The translations under genes were made by a program, and so were the position numbers. From Metallyticus violacea (taxonomy: Eukaryota; Arthropoda; Insecta; Mantodea; Metallyticidae), in NCBI GenBank assembly GCA_030762175.1, contig CM060843.1:27858501-27922500 (forward strand): a stretch of 64,000 nucleotides of DNA, written 5' to 3'. Below, piece after piece: positions 12,741-25,564 of this stretch. Each line of letters begins with the position of its first letter. The first letter of the stretch is position 1. The notes beneath the pieces were generated by a model. The model was not told where the DNA came from and ran no database searches. It saw only the letters and a list, made by a program, of their open reading frames with translations.

Positions 12741-13460
12741 TACACATTGTGTTAACAACATTCTTAAACTCCCTTTTCCTTATTTTGTTTTCTTACGTGT
12801 TTACAATATCACTATCCCCCCAATTATAGATTTTTTATTCACATCAATAGTATAATTAAAAGCAAAGACAAAAAATGGGTAATAAATATAGCTGTGTATA
12901 TTCTGATCTAATTTTATCAGTAAACAGTAGGCAGAAAATGGAGATAAACAAAAGTGGAATTACAGAATTAATATATAATATGCAATATCTTAAATTTTAT
13001 AACTATACACAGAACCCACTTGCTTAGGATGTCAATTACATAAATAAATATAGTGGATTAGCAATAGGATTAAGTTAGTGCTGCTTCTTTACATTCTCTG
13101 TAGTATCTGTATTTGAAACAAAGGAAAGCGCATAAGGTATTCCTAAGAAGTTAAAGAAGAATATGCGAATTAAAACCTCTCTCGCTTGAGCTATGAATAT
13201 GCAATTATGTATTTTAATACGCCATATTGATTTCCTATTGTGCAAAACACGTACGAGGGTTGATACCCATCCTTCTGAAATATTTATCTAATTTTTGCAT
13301 TAGTTGACATAGTAAGAAGTGTAAAACGAACTTGTCGATTAAAGTGATAGAAATAACTACAAATAAATGGAATGGGAATCCTTAAACAGCACATTCGGGG
13401 AAATATACTATTTCTTATGATAAGAGTAAAAATGTGGTGGTGTGAATTTAAATGCTTTTT
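12741..13460. other. Intergenic, no gene seen
   Basis: AT-rich sequence without recognisable coding or repeat signals. Confidence 0.35.
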
Positions 13461-13461
13461 T

Positions 13462-13732
13462 TTAATAGTGTTTAACGCTCGTTTTTACTGCTGAGGAAGC
13501 ACAGGCGATGGACACTGATGATACATGAGATAAAATGATATACTGGGAAAGGATTTTTTAACGAAGGAAACACTCCAGGCTTAAATTTAGGGTACCTCTC
13601 CGGCATTTGCCATAAGGACTGAGGAAAATCTGGAAATAACCTCAGTCAGGGAGGAAGGTCCTGGTGGAAATCGAACCCTAGACCTCCCGCGCACCATTCT
13701 GCGCCTTAACGACCTCGCCCACCCGTGGCGGT
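13462..13732 (-). mobile_element. SINE family 2 copy
   Basis: Family 2 is a second tRNA-derived SINE. Its consensus-like minus-strand head begins GCCACGGGTGGGCGAGGTCG and includes GTTAAGG, resembling class II tRNAs (Ser/Leu type). A B-box-like TTCGA lies near 13672. The body has CCTCCCTGACTGAGG, a TTTTCCTCAGTCC segment and TGTATCATCAGTGTCC. It ends GGGCGTTAAACAC-like, next to an A-rich tail. Here it runs on the minus strand, with the head at the high coordinates. Confidence 0.85.
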
Positions 13733-13739
13733 GAATTTA

Positions 13740-14125
13740 AACGTGATAGAACATCCTGTGAAGATGAGTATGGCGGTGTTCTTAGGGAAACTGTTTCAAC
13801 AAATGAAAACATAAAAAAGTACTTGATTTCGTATTGCAAGCTCGAAGAAGGTCTATCAGTAACGGGCATCTCATACCATAACAAGATAAAGGGATGAAGG
13901 AAGTAAGCGTCGTGACGGTCAACATTTTTAAGCAATATTTGAGACTTTTTCGGGAGCACCAAAAGCCATTCCTCGACAGATTTGTAGCTGTCCAGTGTGG
14001 GTCAGTAAATATGACCCTGTAACCAAAATGTAAAGTTAGAAATAGAAAGCTAAAACATTTTTAATCGATCTGCTTTCTGGAAGAGTGTTTTTCTGCTTAG
14101 TTATAAGATGCGCTGAAGAAGAAGC
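13740..14125. other. Intergenic, no clear feature
   Basis: Short frames only. It may include the degraded upstream part of the mariner-like fragment that follows. Confidence 0.3.
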
Positions 14126-14129
14126 ATAC

Positions 14130-14440
14130 CAAAAATTTGACACATTGCCTCAAGCCACGTTTTATACAGAAAAGTTGCAACAAATATGATAAAGAGTTTG
14201 AATTGCTGGAATTCCCTGCTTACTTTGCACATTTTGCTCCCAGCGACTGCTAGTTGTTTCCAAAACTGACAGAAAGCCTTCGAGGGAGAAGCTTTTGATG
14301 AAGTCGTGGAGACTGTAAACCAAAAATTTGCAGAGGCGGATAACCCTGTTAGAAAGCTGTAAAAATGTTAGAGCATCGTTGGCGAAGTGTATCTGTATTC
14401 GAGAACAGTGTGCTGAAAAATGAAGTAAAAGTAAACAATT
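14130..14440 (+). pseudogene. Degraded mariner-like transposase C-terminus
   Basis: Plus-strand frames contain FAHFAPSDC, a stop, then LFPKLTESLRGRSF. This resembles the SPDLAPSDYxLFPxLKexLrGRrF block that carries the third catalytic Asp of mariner transposases. After a frame change, FDEVVETVNQKFAEADNP and then LEHRW follow, similar to the family's C-terminal end. Several frameshifts and stops are present, and the conserved SPD is degraded to AHF. No terminal repeats were seen. It looks like a different, older mariner lineage from the other copies here. Confidence 0.45.
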
Positions 14441-15300
14441 TTACATTAACTAGAGAATGATCGGGAGCTGGAAAAGCGAAGTCAATGGAGGGGAAAGTTC
14501 GCTGAAAGATCCTCAATACTTGCGCTTTAAACTCGGCACTGAGACATTTACATACAAATTGCGTCGTGCACAGAGACCACACTGCATGAGCGACCTATGG
14601 AGCATCATACCGAGATATAATTTATTCTTAGAATAATACGGTTTAGATTGCTTGGCTACCTAAACGATACGTATGGAAATGGGAAACTAATGGTGTTATC
14701 TACATGCAAAGTGTGGCTGAAATCAATTTATGCATTCAAATGATACTTAGGCAATGGCGTCGTACCTTAAGACTGCTTCAAATCTATTCCCAATACCTGG
14801 CTTTGGAAAATTAAGTAATGGTAGGATTTTACATACCACCAGAAAAGGATGCTTGAATACATAATGCTAGAAATATTTATGAGAAACTGGATAAGAATAG
14901 CCAAAATGCTCTTTTCAAAGTTGTATACCACAATAAATGATTATACAATTTGCATAAAGGGGAATGCTGTGACGCCTTCATGCAGTACTCCTTTAAAGTA
15001 AGAAAGGCGGGAGGGGGGGGGGACGAAACAACCGAAAAGGAAATCCATACTCAGAATGTAGATATGTTTTATCTAACTTTTCTCTCACTTAACTTTGCGT
15101 TTCGCTGATTAAATTCTAATTTTACAATTAACCAACATTTCCGTTATCGCTATAAAAAGAGGCATGCAACTTTAACCTGTGTATAAAATGGCATTAAAAA
15201 CATTTTTGTATTTATAAAAAAGTTGCACATATACTGGTGATGAAATTTTATAAGGAAAATAACGCAAGAACTTTCTAGTTATTTGATCTCCATGATTGTT
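14440..15300. other. Intergenic, no gene seen
   Basis: No recognisable coding sequence. A G-run lies near 15012-15020. Confidence 0.35.
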
Positions 15301-15304
15301 GATT

Positions 15305-15575
15305 TGGTTTATTTGCGGACGCTCTTTAACATCTTAGGTCATCAGTGTACCATTCAATTCAGAGCATGAAACAGCCGGTAAATTTTGCTCAGAGGTCTCT
15401 TTTTTCAGACTTCTGGTTCTTTTATATGTCGCAAATGCATAACGCGAGATCCATAGCTTTACTTCCCTTCCGAAGGAAGCCACCTTGGATTTTTACGCCC
15501 GAAAAAATCCATCGACCCTGTCCGGGATTGAACCCGCGATCTTGGCTTTACGAGGCAAGTATTGTTACCACGTAA
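15305..15575 (-). mobile_element. SINE family 1 copy
   Basis: The minus-strand head lies at about 15575-15520, with a GGGTTCAATCCCGG-type B box and a partly lost A box. The body contains the GGCTTCCTTCGGAAGGGAAG segment. The tail is at GGACGCTCTTTAACATC on the plus strand near 15313. Confidence 0.8.
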
Positions 15576-15589
15576 AACTCAACGAATTT

Positions 15590-18500
15590 AGGCGTCATAG
15601 AATGGTACGCTGATGACCTGAATTGTTTAAACAATATTTTAACGCATAATCTAATAAACGAGAAAGAATTTAGCTCATGTTTTTGTGAGTGGGGTTGAAA
15701 ACTCTCTTTACAAAATTAAAAATAAGCTATTTACAAGCTAACTGTAAATTCGTGACAAATTATATCAAGAGGCAGGTATTGTTGTTCGTATAATTTTAAA
15801 TAAAAACTAAATATATGTAAATGTTACGATAAAAATACTGTGACCAGTATTAAAGCTTAATGCTGGATTTTAAAACACCACTATGCCTATATACAGTGAA
15901 TATATGTAAATACATAACAATTATTTAAACTGTCAAAAATTCCAAAAATAGCTATTTAAAGCATACAAAATTTAAAAATGTGGTTTGCAAAAACTTTTAA
16001 AAAAAAGGGGGGAACTTACTAATATTGTGGCGCTTAATTAAGATAAAAGACATGCACCACTCACTTCTTTATTTATTCTCGTCTTCTATTCCTTCCCTTT
16101 CCTCCAGAGCTCTTAATTATTGTTTCACTCTTCATTATATCATAACCATTACTATAACCCTCACTATTACTGCCTTTTTTCAGGCATGTTAGGTCGTATT
16201 AGCAGGAAAACAACTTCCGGAGAATTCCTCCTCCTAGAAAAGAACCTCGACTTCTTGTATTGGAGTCGAAAGAAATGAGAAAAGTTTATTAGTGACATTC
16301 TTCTGGAATAGAATATGTATATCCTGAAGATCTTATTTCTTGACTTTGTCCCTATTCTGGTATTTTTCCGATTGGAACACGAAATTGTTTTATAATATTT
16401 GCATTATGTACAAGGAATTTCTGAACACTTTATCAACGATACAGTTGGACAAAGTTCTTGGCGGTCTCATTCGTATATTTGTTAAACTGTTCAAAATTAG
16501 GTCAAATTCAAAAACAATTACAGTAGTATATTGTGGAAACGTCTAATTTTATCGTCATCTAATTGAACGGACTAATTTCAATATATGGGATAGCAGCTGA
16601 ACTAGAATTAATTAATAATGACGTAGATACTGGTATGCAGTACTGTCATTTATTGTGCTTTGCGTTATCATATTAATCCAAGTTTTCAGGCATTATTTAA
16701 TTCATTTTGAAAAGACTGGTAATTCCTTTTTGTCTTTTAGTGATATCAGTTTTCTGGAAGGAGGTAAAATAGTGTACTAAACATGATTTAAGACTTTAAC
16801 GTATTTAATTGATTGTTGGAAACTAGGGACGTCATATCATCATTCTCCGTCATCTTATACAGAAAATATAACACTGTTATCTCGTTTAAAAAGGAATAAA
16901 CATTAATTCTGGGTTTACTAAATGGCTGTGTTACTAAAAAAAAAAACATGAAAAAAAAACAATAGCTATACATCAAATATGACCGACCTTTTGGCTATAG
17001 TGCTGACTTAATTTTCTTTTCAAGTACACCTACAATCAAAACGTTTGCTCTACCTTTGTATTTGCGTGATACATACTTCAAAACGTTTTCAAAAGTATTT
17101 TATAAAAATTAAAAAATATCGTTAAAAACACCGCTGGCCATCACTTGCTGTCTTCTTTCTTCGGTTACAGAATGTTACATAGCTTTTACGTACGTCATAA
17201 TGAATAAAATGATTCATTCATAACCTTGGCTTATTCCACTTAAATTGTGCCTTTTTTTTCATTCTTGCTCAAGAGCCGCACAAGGGGCGATGGTTCAGTT
17301 TCCCCCGGGAGTGGAGGACTACACTTGGAAACAAGACACTTAAGCGGCAATTGAAAATCGTTTAATAAAGGATGTTGCCTGTGCGCACAATATGCCACGT
17401 CTCTCGAAACAAGTGTATTGCACACAACAACCCCACTTCAGCCCCTATCTGCATCTCTTTCAGCTTTCTAGTAGTCTACGTTCTTTATACAAAAGGAAAG
17501 ATGAAAAGACTAGCCCGGCTTATAACGTCGAAACCTCTGCTCTGCGTCTTTGACAATAAAACAAGTTCTGCCGTACTAGTCAGAAACTTGAACCTCGCTT
17601 GATGGTCACAGAATGATTCGGTTCCTGGTCATTTCCAAACAAATGTTTTTATTGGAATATCTTCTGTGATGTGTTACAAGAGTTTAATCGAGCTAGTTTA
17701 TCTAAACTAGATTTACTTGGAATGTGGTTCTTCTCGTAATTAAGGTAGATTTATAAGACCTTACAGTCATTTAAAAAGTTTATTTTATATTCAACTATTA
17801 TTTAATGTATTATTAGGAAATAATAAAAATGAAAGTACATTGCGAAGAAAATCCTGATTTATTGCAAAAAAAAAAATTATACATATACGACACTGTTTTA
17901 ACAAATCTTGCCAATAGAAAGAAACTCTGTGTTTTTAAATTGTGCAACAGTTAATGACAAGTAAATGTATTGTTATCCTGAGACGGAAAAAAAAACCAAT
18001 TTCACTCAGGTAACTTATGTATTTATTTATTTATGCTCTTTATGATTATTAAGTTTGACGGAACAATCATCTAAGATAAGATCACAAGATTAAAGACAGT
18101 AGGCTTAAATTTTTCAGGAATGTTAAAATAAGGTATGATTACGAAAACAGATAAGAAAACTATCGAGAGTATTAGTTATATTCACAATGCAAACTCTACC
18201 TAAATAAGATATTAGTATCTCACGATTTGGCATATATTATTTCTGAATAAGTAAACAAGGCGGAGATGAGTATATTTGTTCCAATAAAATAGAAGAATTA
18301 AAAAATAGTATTTGGGATGAACGAGTGTGTAAATAATAGTAAAATATACTATTATTTTCCTGATTTTTATATATACTGTCTCGAGTTTGGCACTATTTAC
18401 ACTTTAACTCCATACTATATCTCACCTATAGTCGAAGACTAAACAAAATATTATTATTTATAGAAGGCACCAAATACAAAGATTACTATGATGCAAAAGA

Positions 18501-18890
18501 GAAAAAATGACGAAGCGATTTCAACCAAAAGAGACAAGTGTTTTTCTGTTACGCGCAGACGGAATGAGTCTGTTATCATGATGTCGTTAATTAATTTGAA
18601 CATTTAGATTAAATTTTTATGTTTTATGTTTGAGTTTATGAAGGTTGTGAATACATCCAGTGTTTCGGTGATTCTTTTGAATATTTTAATTGAATTCGAG
18701 AACTATCGGCTCTGAAGGTCACTAGACCTTTATGGCTCCATCATGAGACTTTTACCTTGCCCATGACCATGTGCCCATTGGGTTATATACATTTTGATGT
18801 AAACCTCAATATTACTAAAGAAGGATAGGAACAATTAAAAGTTATAGCTCTCGAAGCTACTGGAAGTTCATTTCCGGAATGTGAATGATT
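15590..18890. other. Long intergenic stretch, no gene seen
   Basis: AT-rich sequence with only short, motif-less frames and short homopolymer runs (near 16940, 17865 and 17990). I recognise no transposon terminus or RNA gene. Confidence 0.35.
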
Positions 18891-18894
18891 ACAT

Positions 18895-19310
18895 GTCTTC
18901 ATGGATGGCTCCATGTTAGACAAAGACCATAGAGCTGCAGTTTTCTGTAAGCTTTTTAATTATTGCTTACCTATAGACATATGCACCACAGCCTCTGATG
19001 GTGAGATAGAGGCTATTGCAGTGGCGGTCCAACAATTATCTTTGAGAAAATCTAGCTTTAACAGAGCAGTGGTTCTCTCCGATTCCAAGTCCGCACTTCA
19101 GGCCTTATCACAAAACTACCATTGCCATTTGCAACGATTCTGTAATGCAGACTGTTGCTGAAGGATCTTGCCCATAAAACTCTTTCCAATGGGTACCTGT
19201 ACACTGTGGCATCGTGGGAAACGAACATGGGGACCTACTTGCTAAAATAAGAAGCCTTGCTGACTCAGATACCCAGGAGGACAATACCATTTCATTCCAT
19301 AAGTTTTTGA
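18895..19310 (+). pseudogene. LINE RNase H domain remnant (I/Jockey-like)
   Basis: The frame 18901-19161 carries an RNase H fold typical of the C-terminal part of non-LTR retrotransposon ORF2. MDGS gives the first acidic residue, SDGEIEAIAVAVQQL the conserved Glu, and VVLSDSKSALQAL the next Asp. A frameshift near 19150 then leads to WVPVHCGIVGNEHGDLLAK, the conserved His-containing block (normally W-P-x-H-C-G-x-x-G-N-E). The reverse-transcriptase part upstream was not found, so this is a truncated and frameshifted copy. The residues shown are those that normally bind the two metal ions. Assignment to RNase H is firm; the LINE clade is not. Confidence 0.75.
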
Positions 19311-19319
19311 CAAATGGAA

Positions 19320-19995
19320 CATTTAAACATAACTAAATCGGAAGCTACAGCGGCAACTAAAGACAAAAATTGTTGAAGAAAACTGGAGAGCCGTGTACTA
19401 ACAGCATGTGCTAAACTGTGTGTGGAATATGTTAAATAAAATAAATTAAATTCGACAAAATATTATTTCCGAAGAGAAAAATAATATGGATAGATTTTTA
19501 CCAAAAGAGTTTATTGTATCGTGTGAAAATATTGCTTAGTAAAAGTGATAAACCGTTGGGCTGCAATTTATTTCCAACAATGTGACGAACATATACAGAT
19601 GCTGGAAAGGTAGTTGCAAGCAGGCAGTTTTTCGGCCCTTTGCAATAATAATTTTTATAATTTTATAGTTCTATTTTCGAGATTTATGTGTGTTTTTTAA
19701 TCTTCTTTATTTACTGCATGCTCCATTACTATAGTAATTAGTAATAATACATACATTGCTATCATTTTATTGCTACATGTTATCCTTAATACTATTTCTT
19801 TATACAGTTACATTTTTATTATAACCCAATCGTCATATTTTGAAGAATGTTAAAGTTGGTACTATATATGCTTTTACATGATTTACATTAACACATTTTC
19901 TAGCCTATTAGTCAATTTGGGTTAATTTGAAAATTGTCAAAATTGATACTATTTACAAAAATTTTAAACTGTGTATTATATTTTAGTACAAGCTC
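19320..19995. other. Intergenic, no gene seen
   Basis: AT-rich sequence, possibly containing the decayed 3' part of the LINE fragment before it. Confidence 0.3.
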
Positions 19996-19999
19996 ATTC

Positions 20000-20222
20000 T
20001 TGTCTATCGCGTAGTTACTTTTGCTACATCTTTCCGGAATATTTCTAGCTCTTTCTTCAAGATATGGCAATCGCACAAGATGTGTTCTACCGTTTGCATA
20101 CCCTCCAGACATATACAGCTATTTTGAAGCGATGGAAGTAGACTCCAAATTTCTGGTATCCTGAGAGGATCGCTGTAAGATTGGGTCTTAGAAGGATATG
20201 GGTTACATGGCCCAAGTGTCAA
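20000..20222 (-). pseudogene. LINE ORF2 C-terminal tail fragment
   Basis: The minus-strand frame 20222-20004 contains a CICLEGMQTVEHILCDCHIL segment. The pattern Cys-x-Cys, then ETVEH-like, then Leu-Cys-x-Cys is the zinc-knuckle tail found after the RNase H domain in many insect LINEs. It is isolated from any RT or RNase H domain in this orientation, so it is a separate 5'-truncated copy or a rearranged piece. Confidence 0.6.
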
Positions 20223-20229
20223 TTCTCAT

Positions 20230-22015
20230 ATGTCTAGATCTCAAATAAATAAAATAATACTGTTTCAGCTCGTAAATATAAAGATCTTCATTGTGTGCTG
20301 AAAGAAAAAAACGTGTTAATATTACGCTGTTTTCTCTGATATACTGAACTCTATACTTAAACATTACGTAATCATATTAACAAATGTAATTTATTTGCCG
20401 TTATGTACATCCAATGCTCTCCGCTGCTACCCACTAAGTAGACATTTTAGCTATTTTTACAAAAAGGGCGTTCTTAGTGAGTCATACCACAGCTAATGAT
20501 AACAGGGGATCAAACAGTTTAGTGCAGAATCCATCAAAGGGGGAGTGGAAACGTCTGTAGTGCCTGGCTCAAACGCTAATTGTACATAGCATACAAATTA
20601 AGAGTCAGACTTACTATGAATTCTCGCTCGTTGTCACCTAACAATAAGACGAACCAACAAAACACAACTTTGGAAACATTTTAGTATTAAATGAGTTCAG
20701 ATATACCGTAACTGCAAAAGTAAAATCGTTGTAAAATACCTAAAGAAACGTGATTGATATTGACGAGGCAATAAATCAAAGTCTGTTTTACATCACGACT
20801 AAATGAGTGTAATTGCTAAGTAAAGTAAGCGGGAGATTACTTTCACATAAAACATTAACTTGCGGTTATTAAGGATGAGAGGGTTTAGGAACCAGGCGCA
20901 GAGCCTACTGTCATGCGTAAGGAGAGTTGCCTCTAACTGTGGATGCTTAAGGAAAACTTGGACACCTTCAAACACGGACACACTAGAGCGGCTCCTCTAA
21001 AACATTGCTGTTTTGTGCTATCCCCCAAATTTTCAACGTTTATTGCTTAATGCGTGTTATGCACAAAGGAAAAAAAAAAAGAGAAAAAAATAATGTCTGT
21101 GGGAGAATTATACCTTGATCCTGAAGGTTGTATTTGCGGTTATTATCTGCACAGGTAATTTTGATTCTTTTTACATAAGGAGGTGAGAGGAAACGGTAGA
21201 AAATACTCGTGTTCTCGATGTTCGATGGTAGGAGGAACCTCTCGCCCTTAAGAGATATATCATTATATGCCATGTATACGAGTACCACTAGAAACGTCGC
21301 CTCATTTAGCTTGCGATCCTAGGAAAGACTTCAGTTTATCTACTGATTCACGTTGTAAAACAAGGTTGAATGAAAGATTTAAAATACCATTATCAGCTTA
21401 ATAATGGCAACTGCCATGCACATTAAACATATAAATTTACTTCAATATTTGCAGTAATAAAGCTCTCCAGCAGTTTGGTCATAGTTTAAGACTACCCCCT
21501 TACACTGTGTTTTGCATGGTTAGAGACTGTTGCTGAATGGCAGACTAGTGAAGTTCGGTGTGTATTGGTGAAGTATTTAAAGAAAATGAACACTATACAA
21601 AGCCTTTTCCTTTGCAACCATTGGGAGTAAAAATAAAAAATTAAAAACATGGGAAAACCAAGTATTAATTTATGTCAAACGGTGATTTCAAAACAAAGGA
21701 ATTGTATAATACTTTCTGTTGGGACAGACTTCGTCCTGAAGATTTCAGACTTTAATCATAAGCTGATGATTAATTTATTGTATGAAAATCAGGAACATTT
21801 TAAATAGGTGCGTTTCTACGATATTTTTAAAAAAAATTCTCGATATCTCTGTCTCTGTTATGTAAGTTCAGCCACACGAGTACGAGTGTTAATTCTAGAT
21901 ATTAAAACCCTAGAAACCTGCTATCTATATTCAGCAGTAGTGTGCGCCCAGGTTTATGCTGCTGCGAGCTGTCGCTGGCACACGCATACACCAAAATAGC
22001 ATTGTTTCTACTAGG
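20230..22015. other. Intergenic, no gene seen
   Basis: AT-rich sequence with only short frames. No family motif or repeat terminus was recognised. Confidence 0.35.
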
Positions 22016-22019
22016 AACA

Positions 22020-22260
22020 CAAGAGATAAACAGATATCTACACAAAAACTGTAAAACATGGGTAAAAACACATGTCCGAAACAAAGTGAGCTTGCAGATC
22101 AGTTAACGAAAGAAGTAGCATGCTGCTCGGATTTAAAGTAGCATACGGTTGTACAATAAAACGCGAACTATAGCAGGAAAGTGCACTCCTTATGGAATAC
22201 GAGTGCAAAAATGCTATAAGAGACACTATAATGAACTTGATCTTTCCTAGTGGGCAGAAA
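22020..22260 (+). pseudogene. Weak LINE RNase H tail fragment
   Basis: One plus-strand frame near 22055 gives WVKTHV, and another from about 22078 gives SELADQLTKEVACCSDLK. Together they resemble the LINE RNase H block WVKAHxGxxGNExADxLAKEA. The match spans two frames with stops, so it can only be an old remnant. The rest of the domain is not recognisable. Confidence 0.45.
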
Positions 22261-22467
22261 AAAACTCAACACAGAACTAGTTTAGTTTAAAAAGAAGGAC
22301 CGCACATTGGCAAGTATGTGCACATACTTCTTTTGTAGTGTTAATCCAATTTTATTGTTACATTTGGAAAGCGCTTTAAGCAGTAGGAAAGTAGGGAATG
22401 CTTTCCTCGGACGCATAAAGGGGTCATGTCTCTGAGTGTAATGTGATAGAGTGTGAATAAATGAATT

Positions 22468-22748
22468 GATTTATATATGGACGTTCTTTAACATCTCATC
22501 AGCGTCCCATTCAATTCCGGGCGTGAAACGGACAACAAATTTTGCTCAGAGGCCTCTTTTTTCAGGCTTGAGGTTCTTTTTCGTGCCGTAAATGTACGAC
22601 ACGGGACCCACGGCTTTATTTCCCTTCTGTAGGAAGCCATACTTGGGAGTTTTACGCCCGAAAAAAACAATCGATCCTGGCCGGGTTCGAACTCGTGATC
22701 TTCAGTTTAGAAGGCAAATATAGTTACCACTACACCACCAGAACCGAC
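22468..22748 (-). mobile_element. SINE family 1 copy
   Basis: The minus-strand head lies near 22746-22690, with an A box (GGTGTAGTGGTAACTA) and a B-box-like CGAGTTCGAACCC. The body has GCCTCTGAGCAAAATTTG and ends at GTTAAAGAACGTCC. Confidence 0.85.
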
Positions 22749-23170
22749 GATGTGATAAAGTTAATAATGTGGTTCTATGCAAGTACGCGTTTTTGTGCTA
22801 AAGCATCATTTCGCTTATGTACAGTGTCGTTCAAGATTTTCTGCTTAGTTCGGGAAGGCAGCTCCAGACAATGGCTCAATTGAGACGCATGTACACTTGT
22901 GTAGAAAATGCAAAGCCCCCATAGGGTTCTAGGAATATGACGAAACTGTGGGCAAATACACTGAACTATGGAGGCATTACTTCCAGCACATGCCGTAACC
23001 AATGTGTTTGTGGTCCTGATTCTATGACGACTCCTATTTTAAAGTGAACGCACGTGTATGACCGATAAGTTAACAGTATAAACATCAAACTTTAAAGATA
23101 AGCTTCAGTTTATTATGAAAATTAAAATAAAACCCAAACTAAATCATCATATACCGACATAGGTAGCCGA
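22749..23170. other. Intergenic, no gene seen
   Basis: Short frames only. Nothing was recognised between two SINE copies in opposite orientation. Confidence 0.3.
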
Positions 23171-23173
23171 AGT

Positions 23174-23422
23174 CGGCCCTGATGGCCTAGTGGTAACCAT
23201 ACTTGCCTCGTAGATCCAAGTTCGCGGGTTTAGTTCTGGCCAGGATGGATTGATTTTTTTTTTTCGGTCGTAAACATTTTAAGTATGGCTTCTTCGGGAA
23301 ATAAAGCCGCGAGTAAAGCCTGAAATAAACGGCCTCTGAGCAAAATTTATTGGCTGTTTCACGCCCTGAATTGAATGGGACACTGATGGTCTGAAATGTT
23401 AAAGAGTCCGTAAATAAACGAA
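23174..23422 (+). mobile_element. SINE family 1 copy
   Basis: The head is GTCGGCCCTGATGGCCTAGT with a degraded B box (GCGGGTTTAGTTCTGG). A T-run near 23255, AAGTATGGCTTCTT and GGCCTCTGAGCAAAATTTAT follow. The tail is AGTCCGTAAATAAACG. Confidence 0.85.
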
Positions 23423-23940
23423 ATCAACAAAATTCGCTAAGGCAACAAGGATTGAGGTTCGAATTCCACACTTAAACATACCTTTAGGTACATACCTCAT
23501 ACCCATTTCTGTTCGGATTGTTGGTCAAATACTAGCTCTAATTTATGTAATGTCAACATGAGCTACAGCTATTAACCAGTTTTTAAGCAAACCGTTCTTG
23601 ACATCTTTTATTTAATTCTAATTAGAGGAACTTGGTTGACAACATTTAAACTGTTCCTCATTATTGCAAGATAAAGGTGTTAACCGTCAAGGTCTTGCTC
23701 CAACTCCATTTGGTTTTAGTATGACAACTGAAATTCGTTTAACGATTTTTTTTCTTCTATTCTCTACGAGTACTTGGTGGTTCTATAAAATTGAGATCAT
23801 AAGTTTGTGAAAATTTTAAGGAAATTTCTTTAAATTATTTTAAATGAAATTACACCAGATTTCGAAAATGATACAGTTTATGATAGTGTGTGCAAATTTG
23901 GCCGAGCTTTTTTTATTAATTCTTTTATTTTGTTTATACG
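23423..23940. other. Intergenic, no gene seen
   Basis: No feature was recognised. Confidence 0.3.
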
Positions 23941-23943
23941 TGT

Positions 23944-24173
23944 TTTTTACTACTGAGGCACCACATGCGGTGAACACAGTGGTGAGACATAAGATGAAAT
24001 TATATATTGGGAAATTATTTTTTTTTTAAGGAAGGAAATGTTCCAGGCCTAAGTTTAAAGTACATTCCCGACATTTGTCATGTATGAGAACTGAGGAAAA
24101 CCTGGAAAAACCTCTATTAGGGAATTCGAACCCCAGACCTCCGCGCCTTAACGACCTCGGCCACCCGTGGCGG
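23944..24173 (-). mobile_element. SINE family 2 copy
   Basis: A minus-strand copy whose head (GCCACGGGTGGCCGAGGTCG) lies near 24170. It is slightly shortened in the region that normally holds the CCTCCCTGACTGAGG segment. The 3' end is at CTACTGAGGCACCACATG on the plus strand near 23950. Confidence 0.85.
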
Positions 24174-24665
24174 AGCGTAGCTTCTTAAAAACATTTAATT
24201 ATATAAAATTCATAATTTTTATCTATTGCAAGTACACTTGCTTTTGACGTTTGGGATGATCTAATATTATTTCATATCCGTTCATTTCATCTGCAAATTC
24301 TCTTTATTATTAGCCCATTATTAGCTTCTTTCCTCTTTACTAGCTCAACAATTGCCGTTTATTGGATGAATATTCAAGGCATTGCTTTATTCTTAGCTTG
24401 CAACTTCCCACAACCAGCTCCCATCTACTTGTGGAAATCCATAAAACAATTTACATGCGTTATTAATATATTTCTATTAAACTTTGTATTGGGATATTTT
24501 TCTTTCAAAATACAGCAATTTTCTTCACTAACAAAGACGTATCTTACTTCGTTGCTGGAACAATGACTCAGTTTGATTGCAAAAGGTTCAATATGTTCTC
24601 AAATGAGCCGACCGTCCTTCTGCTGAAGTCCCCTAGTATCAGAAACATATCACACCATTGCATAC
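24174..24665. other. Intergenic, no gene seen
   Basis: AT-rich sequence between two oppositely oriented family 2 SINEs, 0.5 kb apart. Confidence 0.3.
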
Positions 24666-24668
24666 CGC

Positions 24669-24941
24669 CACTGTGGCCGAGGTCGTTAAGGTGTGGACTC
24701 GTGAGCGGGAGGTCCGGGGATTCGAATCCCGCCAGGACCATCCTCCCTGACTGAGGTTTTTTCCAGGTTTGCCTCAGTCTTCATAACTGGCAAATGCTGG
24801 AGAAGTATCCTAAACTTAGGCCTGGAACGTTTCCTTCCTTTAAAAAAAATCCTTTTCCAATATTTCATTTCATGTATCATCAGTGTTCACCGCCTGTGGT
24901 GCCTCAGTAGTAAAAACGGGCGTTAAACACCATTCAAAAAA
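24669..24941 (+). mobile_element. SINE family 2 copy, best preserved
   Basis: The head is CACTGTGGCCGAGGTCGTTA, with a B-box-like region GGGATTCGAATCCCGCC near 24717. CCTCCCTGACTGAGG and TGTATCATCAGTGTTCACCG follow, then GGGCGTTAAACACC and an A-rich tail. It is the most complete copy of the family here and a good reference for the others. Confidence 0.9.
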
Positions 24942-24949
24942 AAAAACTC

Positions 24950-25315
24950 TACTGCATAAAGAAATTCCCCTTGCACACCTGTCTTTTTGTTCAGGCAATT
25001 GAACGTCCGTCTGTCATAGTCCTGTTTGCATTTGATGTTCATTTGTTCAGATTAGGATAACATCTTGTTTCTCATCAGTAAACATCTGAAAACACTTCTT
25101 AAGGGAACTACAAATAAAAAACGACATTCTAATAACAGTTTTAGCGTGATTTTATGATATGTATACAGACTGCTATACCGTAAATAATAATCTAAGGTAC
25201 AGTTCCAAATATAACCGTTATAATTAAATAATCCCATATAAACATAGCGGCACTCGAAGCGATGAGATGGCCAACTATTCTTCCGACATCTGTTAAGTGC
25301 CTACAGAGGTTAGGT
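24950..25315. other. Intergenic, no gene seen
   Basis: No feature was recognised. Confidence 0.3.
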
Positions 25316-25317
25316 TT

Positions 25318-25562
25318 ATTTTATTTACGGACGCTCTGTAACATAGATCATTAGCGTTCCATTCAATTAAGGGCGTTAAACGGCCTATAAATTTTACTCA
25401 GAAGCCTCCTCTTCTTTCCGGCTTGAGGTTCTTTTACGGGACCCACGATGTTACTTCATTCCCTTAGGATTTTTATGTCATTCATCGATCTTGGCCGGGT
25501 TTAAACCCGTGAACTTGGTTCAACGAGGCAAGTATGGTTACTACTAGGCCACCTAGACTGAC
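25318..25562 (-). mobile_element. SINE family 1 copy, shortened
   Basis: The minus-strand head is near 25560-25510 (CTAGGTGGCCTAGTAGTAAC). The body carries internal deletions around 25440-25480. The tail is at ACGGACGCTCTGTAACAT on the plus strand. Confidence 0.8.
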
Positions 25563-25564
25563 AT